A stretch of DNA of 64,000 nucleotides from assembly GCF_008831505.1 (NCBI RefSeq), contig NZ_CP044508.1:1-64000 (forward strand), in the 5' to 3' direction. Shown in pieces: positions 26,020 to 35,409 of the stretch. The stretch's first letter is position 1. Every line of letters begins with the position of its first letter. The notes below the pieces were generated by a model. That model worked only from the letters and a program-made list of their open reading frames with translations. It searched no databases and was not told the DNA's origin. The DNA is from Chryseobacterium sp. GTDB lineage: Bacteria > Bacteroidota > Bacteroidia > Flavobacteriales > Weeksellaceae. The position numbers and the translations under genes were made by a program.

Positions 26020-26502
26020 TTAATAGCTCATCTTAATAAGTTTCACTCTTATTTCTGCATTTGCTGTTTTTACCTTCTTTAATTCGTTTTCCATAATCTG
26101 GATCCTCTCACCGTCGGTCATTTCAAAAAGATTATCGTTAAGAAGGGCCTTAACCGTCTTTACACTCCCGGAAATTTGACGGAGGTTGGTCTCCACTTCT
26201 TTCAGACTGAATCTGCCGCCTTTTGCTTTACGCAAACATAAATTGGCGTTGTTTATGGCTTGCTTCTGATGGTTAATCATGTTTTGAAGCTGACCCATTT
26301 GCCGGACATACGAATTCACCTTTTTATATTTTTCGTACCCCTCCTTCATCAGTTTATAGGATTGCTGCAATTGGGTAAGCTGCTGTGTGGACTGCGAAAT
26401 CTGAATTCCCAGATTGGCATTTGCCGTAGCGTCGGTTACAGGTATTTGGCCGTATAGCAGACCTCCTATAATCATCATCAGTACTAATATCGTCTTCCTC
26501 AT
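26020..26502 (-). CDS. traI: Conjugal transfer protein TraI-like (VirB5/TrbJ-like)
   Basis: A 160-residue secreted protein: signal MRKTILVLMMIIGGLLYGQ, then an all-helical coiled-coil body (SQSTQQLTQLQQSYKLMKEG; VRQMGQLQNMINHQKQAINN). The order and helix pattern fit the Bacteroidota TraI family (DUF4141), resembling VirB5/TrbJ pilus-tip or periplasmic proteins. It is a reduced version of the usual ~200 residues. It overlaps TraG by 4 bases. Confidence 0.75.
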   Translation of the reverse strand: MRKTILVLMMIIGGLLYGQIPVTDATANANLGIQISQSTQQLTQLQQSYKLMKEGYEKYKKVNSYVRQMGQLQNMINHQKQAINNANLCLRKAKGGRFSLKEVETNLRQISGSVKTVKALLNDNLFEMTDGERIQIMENELKKVKTANAEIRVKLIKMSY

Positions 26503-28958
26503 GCATATTGATTTTTGTGGTTGATGTAATTATTTATTGTGGTTTCCATATCGCCCACTTCGTCAAACACTTTCATCAGTTCTTCATTTTTAGCACCCTC
26601 GGTCTGGTACGCCCAGTACACCTGCTCGGGCACTTCCAATCGGTATACCTGATGGTGGTTGCCCCTCATAATAAAAACTTCTGAATACTTGCGTTCCCCT
26701 TCAAAGTCGGAGGTCAGAGAACTCATCTGGTTGAAGGCATGCTCGCTCATTCCGAAACGGCTTTGTAGTGCCCGGTAATCTTTTGCGTTCAGTACATAAA
26801 GAACCTGCGTGTTTTCAATGATGGTCTTGGCAATCTGCCCCGATTCTCCAGTCTCAGGGAGTTGCGAGACCGCCTGCAGAACGATCCCAATCGCTCCGTT
26901 TTGTTTTCGGACGGCTTGGAAGAAGTATTCAATCTTCTCCAAAACTCCCTTGAATTTAAATTGCTTGGCCACTTCATCAAAGAAAATGTATCCGCGTGTG
27001 CTTTTGTCTTTCCAGACCGTCTCGTTGATTACTGATGAGATTAACTGCAGCATGATGGACAGCAACAGTTCATTGTCTTTAACTTCATCCAGTTCAAATA
27101 CGATGATCTTTTTGTCTCTGATTCTCGTGAGATTTGCATTGCTTTCATCAGAATAAAGAAAACTGTAGATACCTCCGTTTTCAAACTCGGACATGACAAA
27201 GAGAAATTCTTCGATATGAAAAAACTCCGGCTTTATTTGCAGGTCATCCAGCAGTGTATCCTTATTCTCCCGTACAGCCCCAATAAACTTCAAAAGGCTT
27301 TGTTCTCCACCCTGCTTGTAATAGGCTTCAATGATCTTCCGCAAAGCGGTCTTTTCATTTTCGCTGGCCTTACGGTCTCTTTTGTAATGGGTAAGTACAA
27401 ATTCCGTTAGGTCTTCTATTTTGGACGCCGTAATTTCTTCATCATGCAGATCAAAGGGATTAAGTCCAATAGCTTCTCCCTCTCTGTAATGAACAAATAC
27501 ACTGTCCTGCGGATACAGTGCAGAGAGTTTTCGATAGGATCCACCCAAATCTACTATTACAATCCTTGCATGGTCTTCAAATACCTGCCTAAAAATATGG
27601 TTGGCCAGGAACGATTTACCGTATCCTGTAGGTGCGAAAATCATAAAATTCCTCGCTCTCACATATCTTTTTTCTTCATCCCAGTTGTCAACAATTACCG
27701 GAACATTCCCAATCCGCGAATTAAAGTATATCCCAGCCTGATCACTTTTATAATTGGTACAATTGTTCAGAAAGAGCGTTGCCAGGCTTAGATTCCCATA
27801 GAACATCTGTTTCTCGGAGAAGCAATGCGAAAACAGGTAGAATGAATTACAAAAAACAGAATTCAAAAAGTTTCCAACAGGTTGCCGGGTTTTTACATCG
27901 ATATTACGGAACCGTTCTATAACTGCATTTCTACACCGCCTGATTTCTGACTCGCTGTTTGCGAGGAACAGAATATTGAAATGTCCCCTTATAATTCTTT
28001 CACTGTCTATATCATGTGCAATACTCTCTATCAGTACATCCAGTTTTTCAGCATTAGTCTTGTTATTAGGATCGAAGCTCGCAGATTTCTTCAGTAAATC
28101 ATGCCGCTTGCGCAGTTTAGCAAGCTGCTGTTGATTATCTTCGAAATAAATTATTTGGTTGTACACATGGTCGAAGTCCAGCCCGAACGAAAACATATCT
28201 CCTATATTCTGGAAGAATTTGTACTTAGCCGTCGTGAATTCGCGATCGGCATGCAGCGCACTGAACTTTTGCGGCATACTTTCTTCGTCGCGGGTACAGA
28301 TAGCCCCCAGCATGCGATCACCAATTTGGATGTATCCACCTTTCAGCTCCCGGTCGGTAACAAAATCGTATTGGAAATTGTTAAAATAGTAGTCGTAATG
28401 TTTAAACATTTCTTCTGCTGTAAGCGGTGTAATCGACAACGCTTTTCCACTATTTATTTTTGCGTTACCCAGAAATGCAATAATCTGATCCACGGTATTG
28501 ACAAAATGGTTGATTTGGTCGTCATACCTTTCGAATTTCTTCCTGTTCAATCGCTTAAAGGGATTGGTAATCTTTGTTGTGAATATATCACCTGGAGGCA
28601 GCACGAAAAACACATAGCAACGGTGAGACAGAAACTGCCGCTGACTGAAATACTTCTTTGTAGCTTTCTGCAGGTAGTTTCCGGCCGGAAAGTGTTTTGT
28701 ATCAAATTCAGATTGCAGGAAGATGTCCTGTTTCAGGAAAATTGAGCCCGATGGCATCTCCTTAAGAGCACGGTTCCATAGATCGTCCAGAGCCTCATAA
28801 TCCTCAGCTCCCAGCGTATATTTTTCTGCAAGATCAAATTCATATCCCATGGCAAAAACGCCGTTCGTTCCAACGGCTTTGTTATCTTCAATATGTAGAA
28901 ATACCTTATTCATCATCTGAAAACTTTTCCGGTAGCTTTTCGTCAAAAAGCCACTCAT
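26499..28958 (-). CDS. traG: Conjugation ATPase TraG (VirB4-like)
   Basis: This 819-residue ATPase powers assembly and substrate movement in the type IV secretion system. Walker A is APTGYGKSF at about residues 440-448 and Walker B is YIFFDEVAKQF near 657-667, with AVSQLPETG-type sensor residues beyond. The N-terminal VirB4 domain includes LSHRCYVFFVLPPGDIF. The start used here lies inside TraF's 3' end; a second ATG pair 14-15 codons in (MMNKVFLHIEDN) is the better match to the family. It is the largest tra gene and lies between TraF and TraI. Confidence 0.92.
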   Translation of the reverse strand: MSGFLTKSYRKSFQMMNKVFLHIEDNKAVGTNGVFAMGYEFDLAEKYTLGAEDYEALDDLWNRALKEMPSGSIFLKQDIFLQSEFDTKHFPAGNYLQKATKKYFSQRQFLSHRCYVFFVLPPGDIFTTKITNPFKRLNRKKFERYDDQINHFVNTVDQIIAFLGNAKINSGKALSITPLTAEEMFKHYDYYFNNFQYDFVTDRELKGGYIQIGDRMLGAICTRDEESMPQKFSALHADREFTTAKYKFFQNIGDMFSFGLDFDHVYNQIIYFEDNQQQLAKLRKRHDLLKKSASFDPNNKTNAEKLDVLIESIAHDIDSERIIRGHFNILFLANSESEIRRCRNAVIERFRNIDVKTRQPVGNFLNSVFCNSFYLFSHCFSEKQMFYGNLSLATLFLNNCTNYKSDQAGIYFNSRIGNVPVIVDNWDEEKRYVRARNFMIFAPTGYGKSFLANHIFRQVFEDHARIVIVDLGGSYRKLSALYPQDSVFVHYREGEAIGLNPFDLHDEEITASKIEDLTEFVLTHYKRDRKASENEKTALRKIIEAYYKQGGEQSLLKFIGAVRENKDTLLDDLQIKPEFFHIEEFLFVMSEFENGGIYSFLYSDESNANLTRIRDKKIIVFELDEVKDNELLLSIMLQLISSVINETVWKDKSTRGYIFFDEVAKQFKFKGVLEKIEYFFQAVRKQNGAIGIVLQAVSQLPETGESGQIAKTIIENTQVLYVLNAKDYRALQSRFGMSEHAFNQMSSLTSDFEGERKYSEVFIMRGNHHQVYRLEVPEQVYWAYQTEGAKNEELMKVFDEVGDMETTINNYINHKNQYA

Positions 28959-29169
28959 TAATCGTTTTGTTGGCCGATAAGACCAAAGAGGTGAAGTAGG
29001 TTACGGCAATGATTATTGCAACCAGTATAACTTTGAAAAGGGAAATTCCGGAAAGAAAGGAGAGAATGGAAAAGAGGCTTACAATGGTGGTTACCAAAAA
29101 GCCGAGGGTGTTAAGGCCATAAATGGTAGGCTTTTGTCGATATCCTTTCAGATTCTTTACCTTCTTCAT
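28906..29169 (-). CDS. traF: Conjugal transfer protein TraF (DUF4133)
   Basis: An 87-residue membrane protein with two helices (NTLGFLVTTIVSLFSILSF and LFKVILVAIIIAVTYFTSLV) and a short charged tail. Size, topology and position between TraE and TraG match Bacteroidota TraF (DUF4133), equivalent to VirB3. Its 3' end overlaps the TraG frame by about 50 bases if the long TraG start is used. Confidence 0.83.
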   Translation of the reverse strand: MKKVKNLKGYRQKPTIYGLNTLGFLVTTIVSLFSILSFLSGISLFKVILVAIIIAVTYFTSLVLSANKTINEWLFDEKLPEKFSDDE

Positions 29170-29176
29170 CCATATC

Positions 29177-29467
29177 CTAGTTTAAATTTATGCTTCCCAC
29201 ATAATTGATAAGTCCTACCACTGCCCCCAGAATAGCCGCAAAAAGTACAATATTGGTTACTCCCTTTCGCCAGTCACCATTGTCTTTCACAAAGTGGCCA
29301 AGATTAACGAATACCACCACAATAAAGATGACAACAGCCACAAAAGGAAAGATCCCTTTTATTTCACTGGCAAGTTGCTGAGCCGGTCCTTTTAAGTTGA
29401 TCTGAGCATAACTTAAGGCCGAAAATCCGAATGTAAATAGGGGTAAAAAGATTTTACGTTTTAACAT
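29177..29467 (-). CDS. traE: Conjugal transfer protein TraE (DUF4134, pilin-like)
   Basis: A 96-residue protein with signal MLKRKIFLPLFTFGFSALSY ending in AQ, then two hydrophobic helices (FPFVAVVIFIVVVFVNLG and VLFAAILGAVVGLINYV). This is the TraE/DUF4134 pattern, equivalent to the VirB2 pilin. It is the first gene of the tra operon on the minus strand; TraF follows 7 bases after. Confidence 0.85.
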   Translation of the reverse strand: MLKRKIFLPLFTFGFSALSYAQINLKGPAQQLASEIKGIFPFVAVVIFIVVVFVNLGHFVKDNGDWRKGVTNIVLFAAILGAVVGLINYVGSINLN

Positions 29468-29830
29468 ATCAATACCTTGTTATGCAACGAATATATTATT
29501 TTTTCCAACTATACGCTACTTTTTTAACAAGTTTTAATAATTATTATCAGGGGGAAAGAATAATCGTAGAGCAAATGAAGTTTTTAGGTCGCTGTATGAG
29601 GGCATTCAGATCTTAGTGCTATACCTTGGCAGCATTCGTGATAAAAAGACTCAATAAATATTCGGGAAAGACAGTGCAGAGTATGGACAGGATTATAGTA
29701 CTACCGTCTTAATTTATTTATATTTGAAAGATAAGTATCACTTTATCATACATATCTCCCGCCTGTGGGTTGTATATGTATACTTTTGTCATACATATAT
29801 GCAAGTTGAGAACATTCTAAAAAACCACCG
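29468..29830. other. Divergent intergenic region, tra operon and RloC-like gene
   Basis: This 363-bp gap should hold promoters for both directions. A plus-strand -7-like box TATATTTG lies at 29719-29726, ~100 bases before the RloC-like start. Two direct copies of TCATACATAT occur at 29746-29755 and 29789-29798 and could be operator half-sites. No clear minus-strand -7 box for traE was found. Confidence 0.4.
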
Positions 29831-32188
29831 ATGATTAAAAAAGTTAACATTGAGAATTTCGGCCTTTTTAAAAATTACGTCTGGGATTCTAGTATCGGCA
29901 GTGCGGAGAATTTTAGGATTGTCAATATAATTTATGGGAGAAATTATTCAGGAAAAACGACACTTTCAAGAATTTTTAAATCTGTTGAGGATGGTCAACT
30001 TCATTGTAATTATAGCGACTGTAAATTTTCTCTCGTGTTAACAGATGGAACTGTTGTCACACATAATTCATTAGAGGCAATCGGTCCCGACAATAAAATA
30101 AGAGTTTATAACACTGATTTTGTTGCTGAAAACTTAAGTTGGCTGCATAATATTGACGGAACAATAAAACCGTTCACAATTTTAGGGGCAAAGAATGTAG
30201 AATTAGACCGTCAAATAAAAGAAATTGAAGAGAAAATTGGAAATGCAGAGCAGAACACTGGAATGTTTAATAAGTTGTCCAACGCAACAGCATTATTTAC
30301 AGATAAAAAAAAACAAGTTGATATTAGAAGAAATGATCTTGATGGCAAACTACGGACGAAAGCTCAAAACATAAAAAACACGGCAACCTTTAATTATCCA
30401 ACGTATCAAATAAATACGATTAAAGGTGATATTTTAAATATTACTGATAAGACAAAATTATCCGACGAAGAAACTGATAAAAGGAAATTATTATTAAAGG
30501 AAGATTCTAAAGGAAGCATATCACATCTGGAGAAAATCAATATTGAATTCGCCGACTATTTCACGAAGACAAGTGAATTAGTTTCCCAAAAAATTACGGT
30601 CAGTAATCCAATATCTGAATTATTAAATGATGCTCTACTTCAAGAATGGGTACGGCAAGGAATTGAAAAACATAGAAACAAACGAACCAACTGTGGTTTT
30701 TGTGGAAATACACTGCCTGCAAATATCTGGGAAAAACTTGACGCACACTTTAGTAGAGAGTCTGAGGCTCTTCGTAGTAACCTTCAAAAGCTTATTAATG
30801 AGCTGGGGACTTTCAAAGTTGAAATTGAGAATCGCATAACAGTTCAAAAGGATCAATTTTATGCAACCCTGGCTTCTGAATTTGACGATACACTAAAAAT
30901 ATGGAAATCAGTAGTAAAACTTCTTGTCAAGTCTATTGATCAACTTGTGATTGAATTAGAAAAACGCGATAAAGATATCTTTAAAGAACAAAATTTAACG
31001 GAAATTGAAGATGTGACTCCTCAATTAGAAGAGCTTATAAAAGATTTTAATTTACTTATCCAAAAGCATAACGACAAAACTGGCTCACTGTCAAGTGATC
31101 AGGAAAAAGCCAAAAAGGAGTTACGCCTTTCGGAGGTCTCCACATTTATTGACACCATTGATTATCATAATGTACTTAAGGAGGTTTCTGCACTTGAAAT
31201 TGAATTAGCGGGCTTAGAGTCTATTAAAAAAGCTACTGAACAAGAAATAATAAAATTAATTGATGAACGGCGAATTTTAGAAGCACAGGCTAAAGATGAA
31301 AGCAAAGGTGCTGAATTAGTTAATCAGCATTTAAATCATTTTTTTGGACACGACGAATTAAAATTGGTTGCGGAAGGATCAGCGCCAAATATTAAATTTA
31401 AAATTGTACGCGAAGGAAATGATGCAAAAAATTTAAGCGAAGGAGAATCTAGCTTAATTTCCTTTTGCTATTTCATTGCCAAGTTAGAAGATGAAATGAA
31501 AGATGAATTAACAGTTAATAAACTTATAATTTATATCGATGATCCAATATCGAGCCTCGACAGTAATCATATTTTCTTTATGTTCAGCTTAATCGAGAGC
31601 GTAATTGCAAAACAAAAAAAATATGGCCAGTTATTTATCTCAACACACAATTTAGATTTTTTGAAATATTTAAAAAAAATCACTTATCCAGATAAATACC
31701 AACCGATTCCAACAGAGAAAAAAATTGCCTCACTACAACATTTTATTATTGAGCGCCGAGGTAGAGGAAACACTAAAATGAACTTGGCACCGGCTTATCT
31801 AAAAAATTACATCACAGAATTCAATTATTTATTCAACGAAATTTACAAATGTTCAATATCGGATGCTGAAACTATTTCCCATCATTACCAATATAATTTT
31901 GGAAATAATATGAGAAAATTTTTAGAAGCTTATCTATTTTATAAGTTTCCTAGTCATGTTCTGACTTTAGACCAACGATTAAACAAATTCTTTGACGGCG
32001 ACCAAATTTCAATTAATTTGGTAAATAGAGTTATTAATGAATATTCGCATCTCGGAGATCATTTTGATCGAGGTCTAGATCCAATCGATGTAGATGCCAT
32101 CGGAAAAATAGCCACTGCGGTAATTGGAAAAATTCAGACCTCAGATCAACCTCAGTATGACGCACTAATGGAAAGTATTGCTGATTAA
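29831..32188 (+). CDS. rloC: RloC/PrrC-like ATPase with zinc hook and HEPN-like C-terminus
   Basis: This 785-residue protein has a split ABC/SMC-type ATPase: Walker A GRNYSGKTT (36-44), signature LSEGESS (~535), Walker B YIDDPISSLD (~568-577). The halves flank long coiled coils that carry CGFC at 288-291, a CxxC zinc hook as in RloC and Rad50. The C-terminal part shows RKFLE (Arg695, Glu699) and RVINEYSH (Arg733...His740), reminiscent of the Arg-Glu-His triad of PrrC/RloC anticodon nucleases and of the HEPN Rx4-6H motif. RloC and PrrC cut tRNA anticodons during phage attack. The gene stands alone as defence cargo beside an attC-like repeat. Nuclease function is inferred from motifs. Confidence 0.75.
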   Translation: MIKKVNIENFGLFKNYVWDSSIGSAENFRIVNIIYGRNYSGKTTLSRIFKSVEDGQLHCNYSDCKFSLVLTDGTVVTHNSLEAIGPDNKIRVYNTDFVAENLSWLHNIDGTIKPFTILGAKNVELDRQIKEIEEKIGNAEQNTGMFNKLSNATALFTDKKKQVDIRRNDLDGKLRTKAQNIKNTATFNYPTYQINTIKGDILNITDKTKLSDEETDKRKLLLKEDSKGSISHLEKINIEFADYFTKTSELVSQKITVSNPISELLNDALLQEWVRQGIEKHRNKRTNCGFCGNTLPANIWEKLDAHFSRESEALRSNLQKLINELGTFKVEIENRITVQKDQFYATLASEFDDTLKIWKSVVKLLVKSIDQLVIELEKRDKDIFKEQNLTEIEDVTPQLEELIKDFNLLIQKHNDKTGSLSSDQEKAKKELRLSEVSTFIDTIDYHNVLKEVSALEIELAGLESIKKATEQEIIKLIDERRILEAQAKDESKGAELVNQHLNHFFGHDELKLVAEGSAPNIKFKIVREGNDAKNLSEGESSLISFCYFIAKLEDEMKDELTVNKLIIYIDDPISSLDSNHIFFMFSLIESVIAKQKKYGQLFISTHNLDFLKYLKKITYPDKYQPIPTEKKIASLQHFIIERRGRGNTKMNLAPAYLKNYITEFNYLFNEIYKCSISDAETISHHYQYNFGNNMRKFLEAYLFYKFPSHVLTLDQRLNKFFDGDQISINLVNRVINEYSHLGDHFDRGLDPIDVDAIGKIATAVIGKIQTSDQPQYDALMESIAD

Positions 32189-32196
32189 AGAACGTT

Positions 32197-32328
32197 CGCT
32201 AACATTGCATAACGGCAACGCCTGCTTTTTAGCTTCGTCAGAGGCTACTCAGGTAAATCAAATTTGCGTTCTCTAAGAATATTTATCTTAAGTTTACGGC
32301 ACTGACCGTTATGCGCAACCGTTAGCTG
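32197..32328 (+). repeat. attC-like imperfect inverted repeat
   Basis: The ends GCTAACATTGCATAACGGC (32199-32217) and CCGTTATGCGCAACCGTTAGC (32306-32326) are imperfect inverted repeats enclosing ~90 bases. The order (xCTAAC, inner box, loop, inner box, GTTAGCx) is like the R and L boxes of integron attC sites, though the GTTRRRY consensus is not perfectly met. It separates the RloC-like gene from the next gene, whose ATG follows 16 bases later. No integrase gene is in the window. Confidence 0.45.
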
Positions 32329-32343
32329 TAATTTCAAACCAAC

Positions 32344-33300
32344 ATGCCAATAAAATATTACCTCTTACTGATTACTGTATCCCAATTTACTTTTTCGTTT
32401 AGTCAAACGAAGTTACCTTTTGATGAAAATTTATTATCGAAGCTAACGATGGACTATAATAATGATACAATTTTTCCAACGTACAAAAAATCAAATTTCG
32501 TTTATGTAAACCTAAAAACAAACGATACACTTTTCAACAAAAAATTTAAAGAAGCGTATCCTTTCATTAGAAACTCAGCTTTAGTCTTTGATGAAAATTC
32601 AAATTCATTCAATATTATCGATAGAAATGGGAATTTAAAATTTCAACAAGGGATTTTACAAAAAATATTAGAAACCAATCATCCTCATAAGTCGGTTATT
32701 CGATTTCTCAGAGTTGAAAACAATGTGCGACAGGAATTTCTTTATGATTTATATGAAAGTAAAATAGTGGGTGAATACATTAAACCAAATATTTGTTCAG
32801 AACCCACTCCACCACCAACAATACAAAAATTGAATAATAGTAAGTACACTTTAATTCTCGGAAATGGCAAAAAGGTTTCTTATGATTTTATTGAAGACGT
32901 AAATTCTTACGGATTTGTTGTAAAAAAAAATAATCTTTATGGTGCAATTGACTTTGAAACTGGAAAAGTGATTATTCCAATTCAATATAATAGTTATGCA
33001 AAAATTAAGACTGGACAAATTATCGCATTAAAAAAAGGGAAAATTTGGTATTATCATGGTTTTAAATTGCAGAAAAGTAAATATCTATGTCATGTTTATT
33101 TTCCTCAAGATGAATTTGATAAAAGATTTGGAATTTATAAAAGTAACAATAAGTATCATATCCTGCTTAAAGATGGAACAAGCTTATCCAAAGAATTTGA
33201 TTGGATTTCCGAAAATGGAATTGTAGCTAAAAGCAGCAATAGTTTTTATTTCATACCGTTTAATACAAAAGACATTATTCCTTATTATGAAATTGAATAA
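32344..33300 (+). CDS. WG-repeat-like exported protein
   Basis: A 318-residue protein with signal MPIKYYLLLITVSQFTFSFS and WG-repeat-like units: NLYGAIDFETGKVIIPIQYN is the clearest, preceded by SFNIIDRNGNLKFQQG-like and followed by KYHILLKDGTSLSKEFDWIS. WG (KWG) repeats form beta-propeller-like surfaces found in many Bacteroidota exported proteins; their function is unclear. It stands alone downstream of an attC-like element, which suggests acquisition as a cassette. Confidence 0.65.
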   Translation: MPIKYYLLLITVSQFTFSFSQTKLPFDENLLSKLTMDYNNDTIFPTYKKSNFVYVNLKTNDTLFNKKFKEAYPFIRNSALVFDENSNSFNIIDRNGNLKFQQGILQKILETNHPHKSVIRFLRVENNVRQEFLYDLYESKIVGEYIKPNICSEPTPPPTIQKLNNSKYTLILGNGKKVSYDFIEDVNSYGFVVKKNNLYGAIDFETGKVIIPIQYNSYAKIKTGQIIALKKGKIWYYHGFKLQKSKYLCHVYFPQDEFDKRFGIYKSNNKYHILLKDGTSLSKEFDWISENGIVAKSSNSFYFIPFNTKDIIPYYEIE

Positions 33301-33701
33301 AGAAGCTACAGCTAATAACTAAGCTTTCGTCTTGTCCGCAGGACAGGAGATGAAAACCGTTGAACGGAAGTTCCGGGAGCTTTGAGCAATCTTATGGAGT
33401 TTTCGACTCATAGGCAGTTTTTTGGAAGGACTACGAATATTAATCCTAAAATTCTAAAGAGTTGTCATATTTGGATTTTTAGACGGCAAGACTGTTTTCT
33501 AGCCCCCATGCATTATACTTCGATCTCAATATAGCGACGATAGCTCAGTATCGAATGTAAGCGATAAATTTCAAAGTTGTACTACATCTACATTTGCAAA
33601 AAAATTATCAATATTTCAAATTGTATAACATATTTCAAATATCCTTTCTTAGTTCAATTTTTTATTTAGTTTTACACCAACTAATTTTAACTAAATTTAA
33701 T
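33301..33701 (+). other. Intergenic region after the WG-repeat gene
   Basis: An imperfect hairpin around 33320-33354 (TTTCGTCTTGTCC pairing with GGACAGGAGATGAAA) may terminate the WG-repeat gene. CAGCTAATAACTAAGC just after the stop weakly echoes the attC-like end. Nothing else is recognisable. Confidence 0.3.
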
Positions 33702-34160
33702 ATGAGAAAGATTTTACTTTTTTCAGTGTTCTCCGCAATAACATTAATTTCTTGCTCCAGTGAAGATGATCATGTTGATCCCACTACACCTGTTAATTCT
33801 GTGGTAGGCGTTTGGAAACCCTCTGTTTTGAAAGTTTATTCGGGTACCAATAATTCTACAGTGCTATCTACAGAAAACGCAGATAACTGTACTAAACAAT
33901 CAACTTATGATTTTAAATCTAACGGTACAGTAACTGCAACTGACATTGTTCCAGGAACCGGAACGGGGTGTGTCAATTTGGGCTCAGAAACGTTTAGTTA
34001 TTCGTATAATGCAACGACAAAAATATTAAATATTGATGGAGACCTGTTCCCCGTAAAAACTCTGACCTCCGGTACTTTTGAATTTGAAGATGTAGATTAT
34101 CAGCAGGATTACAATAACGATGGAGTAATGGACTATTTATATGTAACGTTAGTAAAATAA
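33702..34160 (+). CDS. Lipocalin-like lipoprotein
   Basis: I start at the ATG at 33702, 36 codons into the longest frame, because it begins a proper lipoprotein signal: MRKILLFSVFSAITLISC, Cys18. The mature 135 residues read like a lipocalin-like domain of the kind common in Chryseobacterium: VVGVWKPSVLKVYSG at the start, DNCTKQSTYDFKSNGTVTAT in the middle and YNNDGVMDYLYVTLVK at the end. It is a surface lipoprotein of unknown ligand. A terminator follows closely, so it is monocistronic. Confidence 0.78.
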   Translation: MRKILLFSVFSAITLISCSSEDDHVDPTTPVNSVVGVWKPSVLKVYSGTNNSTVLSTENADNCTKQSTYDFKSNGTVTATDIVPGTGTGCVNLGSETFSYSYNATTKILNIDGDLFPVKTLTSGTFEFEDVDYQQDYNNDGVMDYLYVTLVK

Positions 34161-34183
34161 TTTAATATACATAAAACCGAATG

Positions 34184-34219
34184 AAAAGGCTATTTCCAGG
34201 AAATTGGGAACAGCCTTTT
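34184..34219 (+). terminator. Terminator after the lipocalin-like gene
   Basis: An 8-bp perfect outer stem (AAAAGGCT with AGCCTTTT) continues inward with mismatches (TATTTCC with GGGAAC). It lies 24 bases after the stop and is followed by ATGTTTATTT. Confidence 0.65.
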
Positions 34220-35064
34220 ATGTTTATTTACCCGTTCGCAATACGACCTGACCAACCTGATCTTGGATGTGAATCATCCATCAGGTAACTGGGAGCACCG
34301 GAGCCAGTAAATCTTTGGCTGATTTGAACGTTAACTATTTTCGCGCTCGAGATACATTCAGCAAATCTAATTTAGTGCCCTTAGAATTTACAGTAATGCG
34401 CTTTCATTTTCATCTAAGATCAAACGATTGTCGCGTTTGTGAAGCAACGTATCGCGTTCCGAAAATAACTCACCGCTTCAGGTAAGTCGACACAGAATTG
34501 AATCAGTAGCAATTCTTCCTGGTCACTTTCTTCCCAAATCCTCTAATCATAATATTTAATCACGATTATTTCAGTTCGATTATGATTCATTGGATAAAAG
34601 TATCTGTGTAATTCCGCAAAAAAAAGTCGCTGAAATTTATATCTGTTCTAATACACCGAGAGAATTTTTTACAAATTATTCTTGTTACCCATTACTCCAA
34701 TTACAAAGGTCTCCATTATTACAGAGGTCATTTCGTTGCTGCTAAGCAAGGAGTTTTCCAAAGCGGGGATATCGCTGATGTCTTCCATAAACCTGAAACA
34801 GATTAAGCTGTCAACCATATACTATTCAAAAAAGTATCGCGTCACAACTTGACAGGGAGAGCCGCAGTATTATTGAAAACCTTTATTTATGGGCATTACC
34901 AAAGAATTGAAAATAATTGAAAATCTATGTCCTTTCAGGTGAAAGAATGAATTTGCAAGTTTGAACATTGATTCTGTCAATAGCGACTTGGGAAGTAATT
35001 AAGCAAACCGTTCTTTTTTAGAACATCATAGTACTTTTGAATAAATTTTATAATACAATTACAT
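34220..35064. other. Gene-free stretch of ~845 bp
   Basis: I find no frame longer than ~60 codons with protein-like composition on either strand and no RNA gene. The stretch is probably decayed sequence between cargo and mobilisation genes. Confidence 0.4.
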
Positions 35065-35205
35065 ATGAACACACTTGTTATGATCGGCATACTCGTAGTA
35101 TTGGTGCTAACATTCTTCACAATAGGAATTTTCAGAAAGAAGAAATTCAAAGGTTATTTGAAATTCATGAATATATTTGAAGGAGGATTTGAATCAGAAG
35201 ATTAG
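35065..35205 (+). CDS. Small single-pass membrane protein, 46 aa
   Basis: A 46-codon gene: MNTLVMIGILVVLVLTFFTI forms one transmembrane helix, then a basic patch (FRKKKFKGYL) and an acidic end (FEGGFESED). Start, helix, positive-inside patch and stop are all well formed. It is a likely real small membrane protein of unknown role. It lies 204 bases from the 3' end of the coupling-protein gene on the opposite strand. Confidence 0.45.
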   Translation: MNTLVMIGILVVLVLTFFTIGIFRKKKFKGYLKFMNIFEGGFESED

Positions 35206-35409
35206 GGTGCCGAGTCTTTCTTTTGATTTTAAGGAGTTGCGCATTTTCACTTCAATTGAGCCTTTTGGGTGATATTCGCTACGTATGGTAGAACATTCCG
35301 CAATATGGTATCAGCGATTATAGCTCGATAGATGTTTTGAAAATAGTTAACTTGTTGAGAATGGCATATTGAGCTATATTTATAAAACATTGCCTTTACC
35401 CTAATGTAT

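Noticed and set aside
28101-28745. 214-codon plus-strand open frame opposite traG
   Set aside because: It lies entirely within the traG ATPase gene on the other strand and its translation has no family features; it is an antisense shadow.
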